A stretch of DNA of 64,000 bases, taken from positions 1,372,501 to 1,436,500 of the forward strand of contig NZ_JAVLAT010000001.1 of the NCBI RefSeq assembly GCF_032190615.1, written 5' to 3'. Below are positions 55,025 to 64,000 of this stretch, in pieces. The DNA comes from Brucella pseudogrignonensis (GTDB taxonomy: Bacteria; Pseudomonadota; Alphaproteobacteria; Rhizobiales; Rhizobiaceae). Position numbers and translations under genes: made by a program. Position 1 is the stretch's first letter, and each line of letters starts with the position of its first letter. The notes beneath the pieces are model-generated. The model worked only from the letters and a program-made list of their open reading frames with translations, ran no database searches and was not told the DNA's origin.

Positions 55025-57001
55025 ATGAACAAGACTGCTTCCGCCAATTATCGGCCACTGTGGCAGCCTGATGCAAATCGCATTGCAGCGAGCGGGCTTG
55101 AACATTTTCGCGTGCAGGCAGAGGAGCGCGCAGGGCGGAAGCTTTCCGATTATCAGGCGCTGCATCGTTGGTCGATTGAGGATCGCGCCGCCTTCTGGAC
55201 GTTGATCTGGGATTTCTGTGACGTGATTGGTGAGCGCGGTGATACGGCGTTGATCGATAGTGGCCACATGCGCGAGGCAAAATTCTTCCCGGAGGCAAAG
55301 CTTAATTTCGCAGAAAATCTTCTTCGCCATAAGGGCGAGGGCGAAGCAATCATCTTTCGCGGCGAAGACAAGGTCGAGCGTCGCCTGACTTGGGGTGATC
55401 TGCATGCGCTGGTCTCAAAACTCCAGCAATTCATGTTGGCAGAAGGCGTAAAACCCGGTGACCGCATTGCAGGCATGATGCCCAATATACCTGAAGCCAT
55501 TGCGCTGATGCTGGCGGCGTCTTCTCTGGGTGCAGTGTGGTCTTCCTGCTCGCCGGATTTCGGCGCGCAAGGGGTGCTGGATCGCTTTGGTCAGATCGAG
55601 CCAAAACTGTTTTTCGCCTGCGACGGCTATTGGTATAATGGCAAGCGCATCGATGTGAGTGACAAGATTGCTGAAGTTTCAGCCAGGCTGCCGAGCAGCA
55701 AACGGACTGTCATTGTCAGCTATCTCGGAGAAGCCGAAGCCGTTGCCAGCAATGCGCGAAATGGCATTGCGCTGGATGCAGCCCTTGCATCATTTGCTGC
55801 AAAGGATGTCGCGTTTATGCGACTGCCATTCGACCACCCGCTCTATATTCTCTTTTCGTCGGGTACCACCGGCATTCCAAAATGCATTGTGCATCGCGCT
55901 GGCGGCGTGCTGTTGCAGCACCTCAAAGAACATCGTCTTCATGCGGATGTTCGCAAAGGTGACCGCTTTTTCTATTTCACGACCTGTGGCTGGATGATGT
56001 GGAACTGGCTGGCATCCGGCATAGCGTCCGGCGCAACGCTTCTGCTTTATGATGGCTCACCATTCTATCCCGATGGCAATGTGCTGTTTGACTATGCGGC
56101 AGCAGAAAAAATGACCTATTTCGGCACGTCGGCAAAATTCATCGATGCGGTGCTGAAAGCTGGGTTGAACCCGCGCGAAACCCACGACCTGTCAGCACTT
56201 CGTACGATTTCGTCGACTGGCTCGCCGCTGTCGCCAGAAGGCTTTGCTTTCGTCTACGAGTCGATCAAGCCGGATGTACATCTGGCCTCCATTTCCGGCG
56301 GTACTGATATTGTCTCTTGTTTCGTGCTCGGTGTTCCAACCGAATCTGTGTGGCAGGGTGAAATTCAAGGCGCTGGTCTTGGCATGGCGGTCGATGTCTG
56401 GGACGATGATGGCAAGCCGGTGCGCCGTGAGAAAGGCGAGCTGGTCTGCACGAAGGCTTTCCCCTCCATGCCGCTGGAGTTCTGGAATGATCCGGATGGA
56501 GCGAAATATCAGGCTGCCTATTTTGACCGCTTTGACAATATCTGGTGCCATGGCGATTTTGCCGAATGGACGCAACATGATGGCATCGTCATTCACGGTC
56601 GTTCAGATGCGACACTTAATCCAGGTGGCGTGCGCATCGGTACGGCGGAAATCTACAATCAGGTTGAGCAGATGGCAGAAGTCGCAGAAGCGCTTTGCAT
56701 CGGGCAGGATTGGGATCATGACGTGCGGGTGGTGCTGTTTGTTCGGCTTGCTGAGAGCATCTCGCTCGACGACGATCTCCGAACGCGCATCAAGACCAAA
56801 ATCCGCACCGGCGCGACACCGCGCCATGTGCCTGCAAAGATCGTGGCGGTAAGCGATATTCCGCGCACCAAGTCCGGCAAAATTGTTGAACTTGCCGTGC
56901 GTGACATTGTGCATGGGCGCGAGGTGAAAAATCGCGAAGCGCTGGCAAATCCGGAAGCGTTGGAGCTATATCGCGATCTTGCTGAGCTTCAGAGCGATTG
57001 A
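55025..57001 (+). CDS. Acetoacetyl-CoA synthetase
   Basis: Activates acetoacetate to acetoacetyl-CoA with ATP. About 658 residues of the acyl-adenylate family: [10 protein letters not shown] and [11 protein letters not shown] near the start, the AMP motif [16 protein letters not shown], and [22 protein letters not shown] specific to Aac[16 protein letters not shown] carries the C-terminal Lys. The start at 55025 is favoured by GGGAGG at 55015-55020; ATG at 55022 is adjacent. It stands before the leucine degradation genes, whose end product is acetoacetate, so the pathways join here. Confidence 0.93.
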   Translation: MNKTASANYRPLWQPDANRIAASGLEHFRVQAEERAGRKLSDYQALHRWSIEDRAAFWTLIWDFCDVIGERGDTALIDSGHMREAKFFPEAKLNFAENLLRHKGEGEAIIFRGEDKVERRLTWGDLHALVSKLQQFMLAEGVKPGDRIAGMMPNIPEAIALMLAASSLGAVWSSCSPDFGAQGVLDRFGQIEPKLFFACDGYWYNGKRIDVSDKIAEVSARLPSSKRTVIVSYLGEAEAVASNARNGIALDAALASFAAKDVAFMRLPFDHPLYILFSSGTTGIPKCIVHRAGGVLLQHLKEHRLHADVRKGDRFFYFTTCGWMMWNWLASGIASGATLLLYDGSPFYPDGNVLFDYAAAEKMTYFGTSAKFIDAVLKAGLNPRETHDLSALRTISSTGSPLSPEGFAFVYESIKPDVHLASISGGTDIVSCFVLGVPTESVWQGEIQGAGLGMAVDVWDDDGKPVRREKGELVCTKAFPSMPLEFWNDPDGAKYQAAYFDRFDNIWCHGDFAEWTQHDGIVIHGRSDATLNPGGVRIGTAEIYNQVEQMAEVAEALCIGQDWDHDVRVVLFVRLAESISLDDDLRTRIKTKIRTGATPRHVPAKIVAVSDIPRTKSGKIVELAVRDIVHGREVKNREALANPEALELYRDLAELQSD

Positions 57002-57088
57002 GCACAACCTGAGAAAAACACGAAATAAAATTACGTTAATGGGTAATAAATAGCCACAGAACGCCGCGCAAAGCCATTGCCTATTCCG

Positions 57089-57135
57089 CCTCCACAAGAC
57101 ACTCTGTTTGAATAACCGGGCAGAACTTGTGGAGG
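57089..57135. promoter_or_regulatory. Inverted repeat covering the ribosome site of the isovaleryl-CoA dehydrogenase gene
   Basis: CCTCCACAAG (57089-57098) and CTTGTGGAGG (57126-57135) are perfect 10-base arms. The right arm contains the ribosome binding sequence TGGAGGA of the gene starting at 57142. As RNA, the stem would hide this site; as DNA it could be an operator. The 140-base gap also contains ATTACGTTAAT (57029-57039), which resembles half of an ACGT-containing LiuR-type site. Confidence 0.5.
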
Positions 57136-57141
57136 ACGAGT

Positions 57142-58305
57142 ATGTTTGCTTCGGGCATGAATTTCGGTCTTGGTGAGGAGATCGAGGCCCTTCGCGATAC
57201 GGTGCGCCGTTTTGCGGAAAGCCGCATTGCGCCACTTGCCGCCGATACCGATCGCAATAACGCATTTCCCATGCATCTCTGGCGTGAACTGGGTGATCTT
57301 GGCGTGCTGGGCATTACCGCATCTGAGGATTTTGGCGGCGCAGATATGGGCTACCTGGCTCATTGCATTGCTATGGAAGAAATCAGCCGTGCGTCAGCCT
57401 CGATTGGCCTGAGCTATGGTGCGCATTCCAATCTCTGTATTAATCAGATCATGCGCAATGGTTCACCGGAGCAGCGTGCAAAATACCTGCCAAGGCTCAT
57501 TTCCGGCGAGCATGTCGGGGCGCTCGCCATGTCTGAGCCGGGCGCTGGCTCCGATGTTGTCTCAATGAAGCTTCATGCTGAAAGGCGGGATGGCCGCTTC
57601 GTGCTCAACGGCAACAAGATGTGGATCACCAACGGCCCGGATGCTGATGTGCTGGTGGTCTATGCCAAAACCGATCCGGCTGCCGGTTCGCGCGGGATTA
57701 GTGCTTTTCTCGTTGAAAAGACGTTCAGGGGATTTTCCACTGCACAAAAGCTCGACAAGCTTGGCATGCGCGGCTCCAATACATGCGAACTGGTGTTTGA
57801 GGATTGTGAAGTGCCTGCCGAAAACCTGCTCGGCGAAGTGGGCAATGGCGTGAATGTGCTGATGTCCGGCCTTGATTATGAGCGTGTGGTGCTGGCAGGC
57901 GGCCCGCTCGGCATCATGGCGGCATGCCTCGATATCGTTGTGCCTTATGTGCATGAGCGCAAGCAGTTCGACCAGCCGATTGGCGCGTTCCAGCTGATGC
58001 AGGGCAAACTTGCAGATATGTATGTGAGCTTCAACGCATCGCGTGCCTATGTCTATGCGGTGGCAGCCGCCTGTGATCGCGGTGAAACCACGCGCAAGGA
58101 TGCGGCGGGCTGCATTCTTTATGCCGCGGAAAGTGCCACGCAAATGGCGCTGCAGGCGATACAGGCACTGGGCGGCAATGGATATATCAATGATTATCCG
58201 GCAGGACGCTTATTGCGTGACGCGAAGCTTTACGAAATTGGTGCAGGCACATCTGAAATCAGGCGGATGCTGATCGGGCGGCAACTCTTTGAGGAGACCC
58301 GCTGA
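57142..58305 (+). CDS. Isovaleryl-CoA dehydrogenase
   Basis: FAD enzyme that oxidises isovaleryl-CoA to 3-methylcrotonyl-CoA in leucine breakdown. About 387 residues of the acyl-CoA dehydrogenase fold: [53 protein letters not shown] with the Glu region typical of the isovaleryl branch, [19 protein letters not shown] and [19 protein letters not shown]. The ATG at 57142 follows TGGAGGACGAG. Its stop overlaps the next start (TGATG). Confidence 0.94.
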   Translation: MFASGMNFGLGEEIEALRDTVRRFAESRIAPLAADTDRNNAFPMHLWRELGDLGVLGITASEDFGGADMGYLAHCIAMEEISRASASIGLSYGAHSNLCINQIMRNGSPEQRAKYLPRLISGEHVGALAMSEPGAGSDVVSMKLHAERRDGRFVLNGNKMWITNGPDADVLVVYAKTDPAAGSRGISAFLVEKTFRGFSTAQKLDKLGMRGSNTCELVFEDCEVPAENLLGEVGNGVNVLMSGLDYERVVLAGGPLGIMAACLDIVVPYVHERKQFDQPIGAFQLMQGKLADMYVSFNASRAYVYAVAAACDRGETTRKDAAGCILYAAESATQMALQAIQALGGNGYINDYPAGRLLRDAKLYEIGAGTSEIRRMLIGRQLFEETR

Positions 58306-59912
58306 TGCCGGTTCTGAAATCCGAAGTTTTGACACGCAGTGCAATCTTTGAAGCCAACCGCAATGCCATGCTTGCGGCGATTGACGTGGTGGCACAAGCA
58401 TCACGCATCGCCACTGATGGTGGGGGTGAGAAGGCGCGTGAACGTCATGTTTCACGCGGCAAGCTGTTGCCTCGTGACCGGGTTGCGCAACTGCTTGATC
58501 CAGGGTCGCCTTTTCTCGAAGTAGGCCAGACGGCAGCACATGAGATGTATGATGGTGCAGCACCGTCAGCTGGCATTATTACAGGCATCGGGCGAGTTTC
58601 GGGGCGTGAATGCATGATCGTCTGCAATGATGCCACGGTGAAGGGTGGCACTTATTATCCCATCACGGTGAAAAAGCATCTGCGAGCCCAGGAGATTGCG
58701 GGTCAGAACCGCCTGCCATGCATCTATCTCGTTGATTCCGGTGGGGCCAATCTCCCTAATCAGGATGAGGTTTTCCCGGATCGCGATCATTTCGGGCGTA
58801 TTTTCTACAATCAGGCGCAGATGTCGGCGGCGGGCATTGCGCAGATTGCAGTGGTCATGGGATCGTGTACGGCAGGCGGTGCCTACGTCCCCGCCATGAG
58901 CGATGAAACGGTGATTGTGCGCAATCAGGGCACGATTTTTCTGGCTGGTCCGCCGCTGGTCAAAGCTGCAACCGGCGAAGTCGTGAGCGCGGAAGTTCTC
59001 GGTGGTGGCGATACGCATACCCGGCTTTCCGGTGTTGCTGATCATTTGGCGAATGATGATGCGCATGCGCTGCAAATCGCCCGCGCCATAGCGGCCAATC
59101 TCAACAGCCAAAAGCGCGAGTTTTGTCCAAGGGGGGATGCTGCTGCTCCGCTTTATGACTCCGAAGAAATTCTCGGAATTGTCTCGGCTGATACCCGCAT
59201 TCCCTACGATGTGCGCGAGCTGATTGCGCGGCTGGTCGATGGCTCGGATTTCGATGAGTTCAAGGCGCGCTTCGGCCCCACATTGGTTTGCGGTTTCGCA
59301 AGCCTTTACGGAATGCCGATCGGCATTATCGCCAACAATGGCGTGCTGTTTTCGGAAGCCGCTTTAAAGGGTGCGCATTTCATCGAGCTTTGCTGTCAAC
59401 GTAATATTCCGCTGGTGTTTTTGCAGAATATTACCGGCTTTATAGTTGGGCAAAAATATGAAGCTGAAGGCATCGCTAAACATGGCGCGAAGCTCGTCAT
59501 GGCGGTGGCGACGGCCAATGTGCCCAAAATCACGATGCTGATTGGCGCATCCTATGGCGCAGGCAATTACGGCATGGCGGGGCGGGCTTATTCGCCACGT
59601 TTTCTCTGGACCTGGCCGAATAGCCGCATTGCGGTAATGGGGGGTGAACAGGCGGCAGGTGTGCTGGCGAGTGTCAAGCGCGACGGGATTGAGCGCACCG
59701 GCGGCAAATGGTCTGCGGAAGAGGAGGCGGAGTTCAAGCGCCCAACTTTGGAAATGTTTGAGCGACAGAGCCATCCGCTTTATGCGTCGGCGCGGCTTTG
59801 GGATGACGGGATTGTCGATCCGCGCAAGAGCCGTGAGGTCCTGGGCCTGTCGCTTTTTGCAACGCTGAATGCTCCAATAGAGCCGACGCGCTTCGGCTTG
59901 TTCAGGATGTAG
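58305..59912 (+). CDS. Methylcrotonoyl-CoA carboxylase, carboxyltransferase (beta) subunit
   Basis: Transfers carboxyl from biotin to 3-methylcrotonyl-CoA. 535 residues with two crotonase-like halves (about 45-290 and 295-530): [59 protein letters not shown], and [18 protein letters not shown], then [20 protein letters not shown]. Coupled to the dehydrogenase by overlap and followed by the biotin subunit after 11 bases. Confidence 0.95.
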   Translation: MPVLKSEVLTRSAIFEANRNAMLAAIDVVAQASRIATDGGGEKARERHVSRGKLLPRDRVAQLLDPGSPFLEVGQTAAHEMYDGAAPSAGIITGIGRVSGRECMIVCNDATVKGGTYYPITVKKHLRAQEIAGQNRLPCIYLVDSGGANLPNQDEVFPDRDHFGRIFYNQAQMSAAGIAQIAVVMGSCTAGGAYVPAMSDETVIVRNQGTIFLAGPPLVKAATGEVVSAEVLGGGDTHTRLSGVADHLANDDAHALQIARAIAANLNSQKREFCPRGDAAAPLYDSEEILGIVSADTRIPYDVRELIARLVDGSDFDEFKARFGPTLVCGFASLYGMPIGIIANNGVLFSEAALKGAHFIELCCQRNIPLVFLQNITGFIVGQKYEAEGIAKHGAKLVMAVATANVPKITMLIGASYGAGNYGMAGRAYSPRFLWTWPNSRIAVMGGEQAAGVLASVKRDGIERTGGKWSAEEEAEFKRPTLEMFERQSHPLYASARLWDDGIVDPRKSREVLGLSLFATLNAPIEPTRFGLFRM

Positions 59913-59923
59913 AGGGCGATCCG

Positions 59924-61891
59924 ATGTTCAAAAAAATCCTGATTGCCAATCGCGGAGAAATCGCCTGTCGGATCATGCGTACGGCGGGCCAATTGGGGAT
60001 TGCCACTGTCGCGATTTATTCCGACGCGGATGCCAATGCGCTTCATGTCGAAATGGCCGACGAGGCCGTGCGCGTGGGGTCTGCTCAATCTGCGCAAAGC
60101 TATTTGAATGTCGATGCGATCATCAAAGCGGCGAAGGATACGGGCGCCCAGGCAATCCATCCGGGCTATGGCTTTCTCTCCGAAAACCCAACCTTTGTGG
60201 AAGGGGTTGAAGCAGCCGGACTTATCTTCATAGGCCCATCGGCAAAAGCCATTCGCGCCATGGGGTTAAAAGATGCTGCCAAGGCTTTAATGGAAAAAGC
60301 CGGTGTACCTGTTGTGCCGGGTTATCACGGCGATAACCAGGATGAAGCCTTCCTGAAAAGCGAAGCGAGCCAAATCGGCTACCCCGTGCTGATCAAGGCC
60401 CGCGCGGGCGGCGGCGGCAAGGGCATGCGCCGCGTCGATGATCCCGCCGATTTTGCCGCAGAATTGGAGAGCGCGAAGCGCGAGGCGGAAGCCTCGTTTG
60501 GAGATAGTGCTGTTCTGATCGAAAAATACATGACCAAGCCGCGCCATATTGAGGTGCAGGTCTTTGGTGATAATTTCGGCAATGCCGTGCATCTATTTGA
60601 GCGCGATTGCTCGCTGCAACGCCGCCATCAAAAGGTGATTGAGGAAGCGCCAGCGCCCGGTATGACCGCTGACATGCGCGCTGCCATGGGCAATGCAGCG
60701 GTGAAGGCCGCACAAGCCATTGGCTATTCCGGCGCAGGCACAGTTGAGTTCATCGCCGACGTTTCAGAAGGGCTTCGCGCTGATCGTTTCTTCTTCATGG
60801 AAATGAACACGCGTTTGCAGGTCGAGCATCCCGTGACGGAAGCGATTACCGGCCTTGATCTGGTTGAATGGCAATTGCGCGTGGCAGCCGGTGAAGCTTT
60901 ACCAAAGCGGCAGGATGAGCTTGCGATTAATGGCTGGGCTTTTGAGGCGCGACTTTACGCGGAAGACCCGGCGCGCGATTTTCTGCCAGCAACGGGAAGG
61001 CTTGCACTGTTTGCCCCGCCGGAAAATGCGCGGGTCGATTCGGGCGTGCGCAGCGGCGATGTCATTACGCCTTTTTATGATCCGATGATTGCAAAAATCA
61101 TCACGCATGGCGCTACCCGCGACGACGGGTTGAACCGCCTTGCTGTGGCACTGAACAACACGCGCATCGCTGGCGTTGTAACCAATCGGCAGTTCTTATC
61201 TCAACTCTGCAAGCTTCGATTGTTTCAGGAGGGCGATGTCGATACAGGTCTGATTCCGCGTGAGGCAAATGTGCTGTTTCGCGATCAGCGCCCTTCAGAG
61301 ATCGCGTTTGCTTTGGCTGCCCTTGGTGCACTCGACCTTCTTGATCTGCCTGGAAAAGATGATCCGTGGAATGTTCTGCGCGGATTCCGTCTATGGGGTG
61401 ATGCATCGCGCTCTGTCATTCTTGATCATCATGATCAGCGTCAGACAATCAGCTTCAACATTAAAAGTGACAGACTTTTTGGCTTTGCCTTCGGCACACT
61501 GGAAATTCGTTCTTTTGAGAACGGTTTGGTACGTTTTTGCATTGGCGGTCGTATTGACCAGGCATCTGTCTTTCGCATCGGCTGTGACGTGACCGTGCAG
61601 TTTGAAGGCACGGACACTCTGTTTCACTATTTAGAGACTGCCGCAGCAGTGGATGAGGCTTCGAGCGAAAGCCGCATTCTGTCGCCAATGCCGGGATTAG
61701 TTCGGCTCGTTTCTGTGGCGGAGGGGGCCAATGTTGTCAAAGGCGACAGGCTGGTCACGATGGAAGCGATGAAGATGGAGCTTTCACTGATTGCACCCCG
61801 CGATGGCAAGGTCGCATCTGTGAGCGTCGCGGCTGGCGATCAGGTCAATGAAGGCGCGCTGTTAGTCCAATTGGAGGAAGATGATGGCTGA
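59924..61891 (+). CDS. Methylcrotonoyl-CoA carboxylase, biotin-containing (alpha) subunit
   Basis: 655 residues. Biotin carboxylase domain (about 1-450): KKILIANRGEIACRIMRTA, the ATP-grasp loop ARAGGGGKGMRRVDD, FMEMNTRLQVEHPVTEAITG. A middle BT-like domain (about 460-580) and a C-terminal biotinyl domain (about 585-652) follow, with the biotin Lys617 in EAMKMEL. The last codons overlap the HMG-CoA lyase start by several bases, so translation is coupled. Confidence 0.95.
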   Translation: MFKKILIANRGEIACRIMRTAGQLGIATVAIYSDADANALHVEMADEAVRVGSAQSAQSYLNVDAIIKAAKDTGAQAIHPGYGFLSENPTFVEGVEAAGLIFIGPSAKAIRAMGLKDAAKALMEKAGVPVVPGYHGDNQDEAFLKSEASQIGYPVLIKARAGGGGKGMRRVDDPADFAAELESAKREAEASFGDSAVLIEKYMTKPRHIEVQVFGDNFGNAVHLFERDCSLQRRHQKVIEEAPAPGMTADMRAAMGNAAVKAAQAIGYSGAGTVEFIADVSEGLRADRFFFMEMNTRLQVEHPVTEAITGLDLVEWQLRVAAGEALPKRQDELAINGWAFEARLYAEDPARDFLPATGRLALFAPPENARVDSGVRSGDVITPFYDPMIAKIITHGATRDDGLNRLAVALNNTRIAGVVTNRQFLSQLCKLRLFQEGDVDTGLIPREANVLFRDQRPSEIAFALAALGALDLLDLPGKDDPWNVLRGFRLWGDASRSVILDHHDQRQTISFNIKSDRLFGFAFGTLEIRSFENGLVRFCIGGRIDQASVFRIGCDVTVQFEGTDTLFHYLETAAAVDEASSESRILSPMPGLVRLVSVAEGANVVKGDRLVTMEAMKMELSLIAPRDGKVASVSVAAGDQVNEGALLVQLEEDDG

Positions 61892-62747
61892 ACACGTTGA
61901 AATCGTCGAAATGGCTGCGCGCGACGGCCTCCAAAACGAAAAGCGTTTTGTGCCAACAGCCGACAAGATTGCCCTGATCGACCGGCTGTCCGATTGCGGC
62001 TATTCCCGCATTGAGGCAACCAGTTTTGTCAGCCCGAAATGGGTGCCGCAACTTTTCGATGCGACTGAAGTTATGGCCGGTATCCATCGCTCGCACGCTG
62101 TTCGTTATTCAGCCTTGGTACCCAATATGAAGGGCTATGAGCGTGCTGCTAGCGCCGGCGTGGATGAAATTGCGGTTTTCATTTCGGCGTCAGAGGGCTT
62201 TTCCAAAGCCAATATCAATTGCACCATTGCGGAGAGTATTGAGCGGCTAGCGCCAGTCATTGGTGCCGCCATCAATGACGGTCTGGCCATTCGCGGTTAT
62301 GTCAGTTGCGCAGTTGAATGCCCTTATGACGGACCGATTGCTCCGCAGGACGTGGCCAACGTGACCGAGCAACTCTTCTCTCTCGGCTGTCATGAGGTCA
62401 GTCTTGGAGACACGATTGGTCGCGGCACACCGGAAACTGTGAGCGCCATGCTTGATGCGGTTTTGACTGTGGCAACAGCGCATAGTCTTGCGGGTCATTA
62501 TCACGACACCAACGGGCGAGCGCTCGACAATATCCGGATCAGCCTGGAAAAAGGTTTGAGGGTATTTGATGCATCTGTGGGCGGGCTTGGAGGATGTCCG
62601 TTCGCGCCCGGCGCCCAAGGCAATGTCGATACGGTGGCCGTCGTGGAAATGCTGCAAAGTCTTGGGTTTGAAACAGGGCTTGATATTGAAAGACTGCGAT
62701 CAACAGCTTTGTTTGCGCAAGCACTCGCTCAGGATAGGGCGGCATGA
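61884..62747 (+). CDS. Hydroxymethylglutaryl-CoA lyase
   Basis: Splits HMG-CoA to acetoacetate and acetyl-CoA, the last step of leucine degradation. About 287 residues of the TIM-barrel HMGL family: EMAARDGLQNEKRFVPT, EATSFVSPKWVPQLFDA, VSCAVECPYDGPI, SLGDTIGRGTPETV, GHYHDTNGRALDNI and GGLGGCPFAPGAQGN with the catalytic Cys. The start at 61884 is 6 bases after GGAGG; ATG at 61881 is adjacent. It overlaps both neighbours. Confidence 0.95.
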   Translation: MAEHVEIVEMAARDGLQNEKRFVPTADKIALIDRLSDCGYSRIEATSFVSPKWVPQLFDATEVMAGIHRSHAVRYSALVPNMKGYERAASAGVDEIAVFISASEGFSKANINCTIAESIERLAPVIGAAINDGLAIRGYVSCAVECPYDGPIAPQDVANVTEQLFSLGCHEVSLGDTIGRGTPETVSAMLDAVLTVATAHSLAGHYHDTNGRALDNIRISLEKGLRVFDASVGGLGGCPFAPGAQGNVDTVAVVEMLQSLGFETGLDIERLRSTALFAQALAQDRAA

Positions 62748-63538
62748 TGGAATTTGAAACCATCCTCATCGACATTGATGAGCGCGGGGTGGCCACGCTG
62801 ACGCTCAACAGACCAGAGCAGCATAATGCACTTTCCGGTCTGATGATTCATGAGCTTTTCAGCGCTACGCAGCGCCTTGCCAATGACGATGCGGTGCGGG
62901 TCGTCACGCTGACGGGCAGCGGCATAAGTTTTTGTGCGGGCGGTGATCTTGGCTGGATGCGTGAGCAGGTAAACGCGACCCGCACGCAACGCATTGAAGC
63001 AGCCCGAGCACTCGCGCTGATGCTCAAGGCATTGCACGATCTGCCGAAGCCATTGATTGGGCGCGTGAACGGGCAGGCCTATGGCGGTGGTGTCGGACTG
63101 ATCAGCGTTTGCGATACCACAATTGGTGTAACGGATGCGCGTTTCGGATTGACGGAAACCAAGCTTGGATTGATCCCCGCGACGATCAGCCCCTATGTGG
63201 TTGCGCGTATCGGTCAGGCCCATGCATTGCGCAATTTCACGTCGGCACGATTGTTTGATGCCGAAGAGGCAAAGCAGATTGGATTGCTGCATCAGGTGGT
63301 CGAAGCGGAGCGACTTGATGCTTCGGTCGAGGCTGAAATCAGACCATATCTTTCGACTGCTCCAACTGCGGTTGCGGCCTCCAAGCGGTTGGTACATGCG
63401 CTTGGAAGACCCATAGACGATATGACAATCGAAATGACACTGGTCCGCCTTGCGGATGCTTGGGAAACGCCAGAGGCCGCAGAGGGATTCGCGGCCTTTT
63501 TTGCGAAGCGATCACCATCTTGGAAGAGAGGAGGATAG
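62744..63538 (+). CDS. Enoyl-CoA hydratase family protein, probable methylglutaconyl-CoA hydratase
   Basis: 264 residues of the crotonase fold. ATLTLNRPEQHNALSGLMIH, GISFCAGGDLGWM (oxyanion hole) and RVNGQAYGGGVGLISVCDTTIG are family motifs; RFGLTETKLGLIPATISPYV is typical of the LiuC/AtuE type. Its place between methylcrotonyl-CoA carboxylase and HMG-CoA lyase genes supports hydration of 3-methylglutaconyl-CoA. It overlaps the lyase stop by 4 bases and is the last gene of the run. Confidence 0.92.
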   Translation: MMEFETILIDIDERGVATLTLNRPEQHNALSGLMIHELFSATQRLANDDAVRVVTLTGSGISFCAGGDLGWMREQVNATRTQRIEAARALALMLKALHDLPKPLIGRVNGQAYGGGVGLISVCDTTIGVTDARFGLTETKLGLIPATISPYVVARIGQAHALRNFTSARLFDAEEAKQIGLLHQVVEAERLDASVEAEIRPYLSTAPTAVAASKRLVHALGRPIDDMTIEMTLVRLADAWETPEAAEGFAAFFAKRSPSWKRGG

Positions 63539-63867
63539 TCACTTTATGGGAGGCAGTTTTCGTTGTAGTTGCGGGCACTTGGCCCCTTGCAATCGGAGGC
63601 TGGAAATGCATTCTTATTACATCATGAAAGCTCGCTCCCGTTCTGGAGCATGATTTCGAAACCGCAAATGCAGTTTTGGATAATATTATGGCTCTGACAC
63701 TCAGTAAGCGGGACGGCGCGGCGTGCTTTTGGATTGACCCTTTAAGATCGTATGATTGAAATAAAAGGGAGGGACCGGCAAACCGGTGGCGCAAAGACGC
63801 TGCGATTTGACCGGCATGGGTTGTTTGGGGTCATCGGGAAAGCGAGACCTCGCAAAGGAGAAAAAGA
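63539..63867. other. Intergenic region before the branched-chain amino acid binding protein gene
   Basis: 329 bases with no convincing gene. An imperfect palindrome at 63646-63695 starts GAGCATGATTTCGAAA and ends with TTTTGGATAATATTATGGCTC-like bases; it recalls the palindrome at 25070-25110 and may be a worn copy. The ribosome site AAAGGAG (63854-63860) lies at the right edge. No terminator after the hydratase gene was clear. Confidence 0.5.
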
Positions 63868-64000
63868 ATGAATCTCAAGCTTCTGTCCAGCGTGGCTTTT
63901 GCCGCTACACTCGGCTTCGCCGGTGCCGCTTATGCGGACATCACCGTTGGTGTTGTTGCACCGCTCACAGGTCCGGTTGCTGCTTATGGCGATCAGGTCA
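63868..64000 (+). CDS. Branched-chain amino acid ABC transporter substrate-binding protein (partial)
   Basis: Only the first 44 codons are in the window. [20 protein letters not shown] and the cleavage site YAD form a Sec signal peptide. The mature start [20 protein letters not shown] is the typical N-terminus of LivJ-type periplasmic binding proteins. The ATG follows AAAGGAGAAAAAGA. Its place after leucine degradation genes fits uptake of leucine, isoleucine and valine. Confidence 0.88.
   Translation, partial: MNLKLLSSVAFAATLGFAGAAYADITVGVVAPLTGPVAAYGDQV

Overview
The window is chromosomal DNA of an alphaproteobacterium of the order Rhizobiales (Hyphomicrobiales), most likely the Brucella/Ochrobactrum group. 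The evidence is gene order (pstSCAB-phoU-phoB; tsaB-rimI-plsC-miaB-phoH-ybeY-corC-lnt-XRE regulator-metK-trmB; rimP-nusA-ylxR-infB-rbfA-truB; ffs-dnaX-ybaB-recR; aroA-cmk-rpsA), a class II AroA, and the protein sequences themselves. Species assignment is inference from memory. Most of the window is housekeeping DNA of moderate G+C. A few AT-rich patches stand out: 37953-38580, 44420-45100 and 48680-49540.

Layout. 55-6594: high-affinity phosphate uptake and its regulation, headed by a threefold PHO box. 6660-10550: a cell wall hydrolase lipoprotein behind a CtrA-like box, a small lipoprotein, an M29 aminopeptidase and Dps. 10809-21629: tRNA modification (tsaB, miaB, trmB), envelope lipid and lipoprotein genes (plsC, lnt), phoH-ybeY-corC, an XRE regulator and metK. 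21769-29765: the nusA-infB translation operon. 29902-31155: a small locus whose regulator has the dithiol spacing of BigR/SqrR persulfide sensors, with a rhodanese and a divergent AhpD-like gene around an AT-rich palindrome. 31312-37913: rpsO, pnp with a structured leader, rsmC-like, cytochrome c, kdsB, pheA. 37953-39987: an AT-rich orphan gene, nudC, a HIT protein.

40055-45270: SRP RNA, dnaX, ybaB, recR and a lytic transglycosylase gene. The 3' end of the last is followed by an AT-rich insert with one membrane protein gene and then a second, diverged copy of the transglycosylase tail. 45289-49402: formaldehyde dehydrogenase, a LysR/YeiH pair and an outer membrane protein. 49597-53513: rpsA, cmk and aroA on the minus strand. 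53821-54882: a conserved acidic protein, tRNA-Ala(GGC) and a Cys-rich secreted protein. 55025-63538: leucine degradation (isovaleryl-CoA dehydrogenase, methylcrotonyl-CoA carboxylase, methylglutaconyl-CoA hydratase, HMG-CoA lyase) with acetoacetyl-CoA synthetase. The window ends inside a branched-chain amino acid binding protein gene.

No CRISPR array, prophage, insertion sequence transposase, restriction or classical defence system was seen. The best candidates for something undescribed are the transglycosylase tail duplication around the AT-rich membrane protein gene, and the compact BigR-like locus. Short palindromic extragenic repeats of at least two types occur in several gaps. All structures and identities were worked out by eye, without alignment or folding programs.
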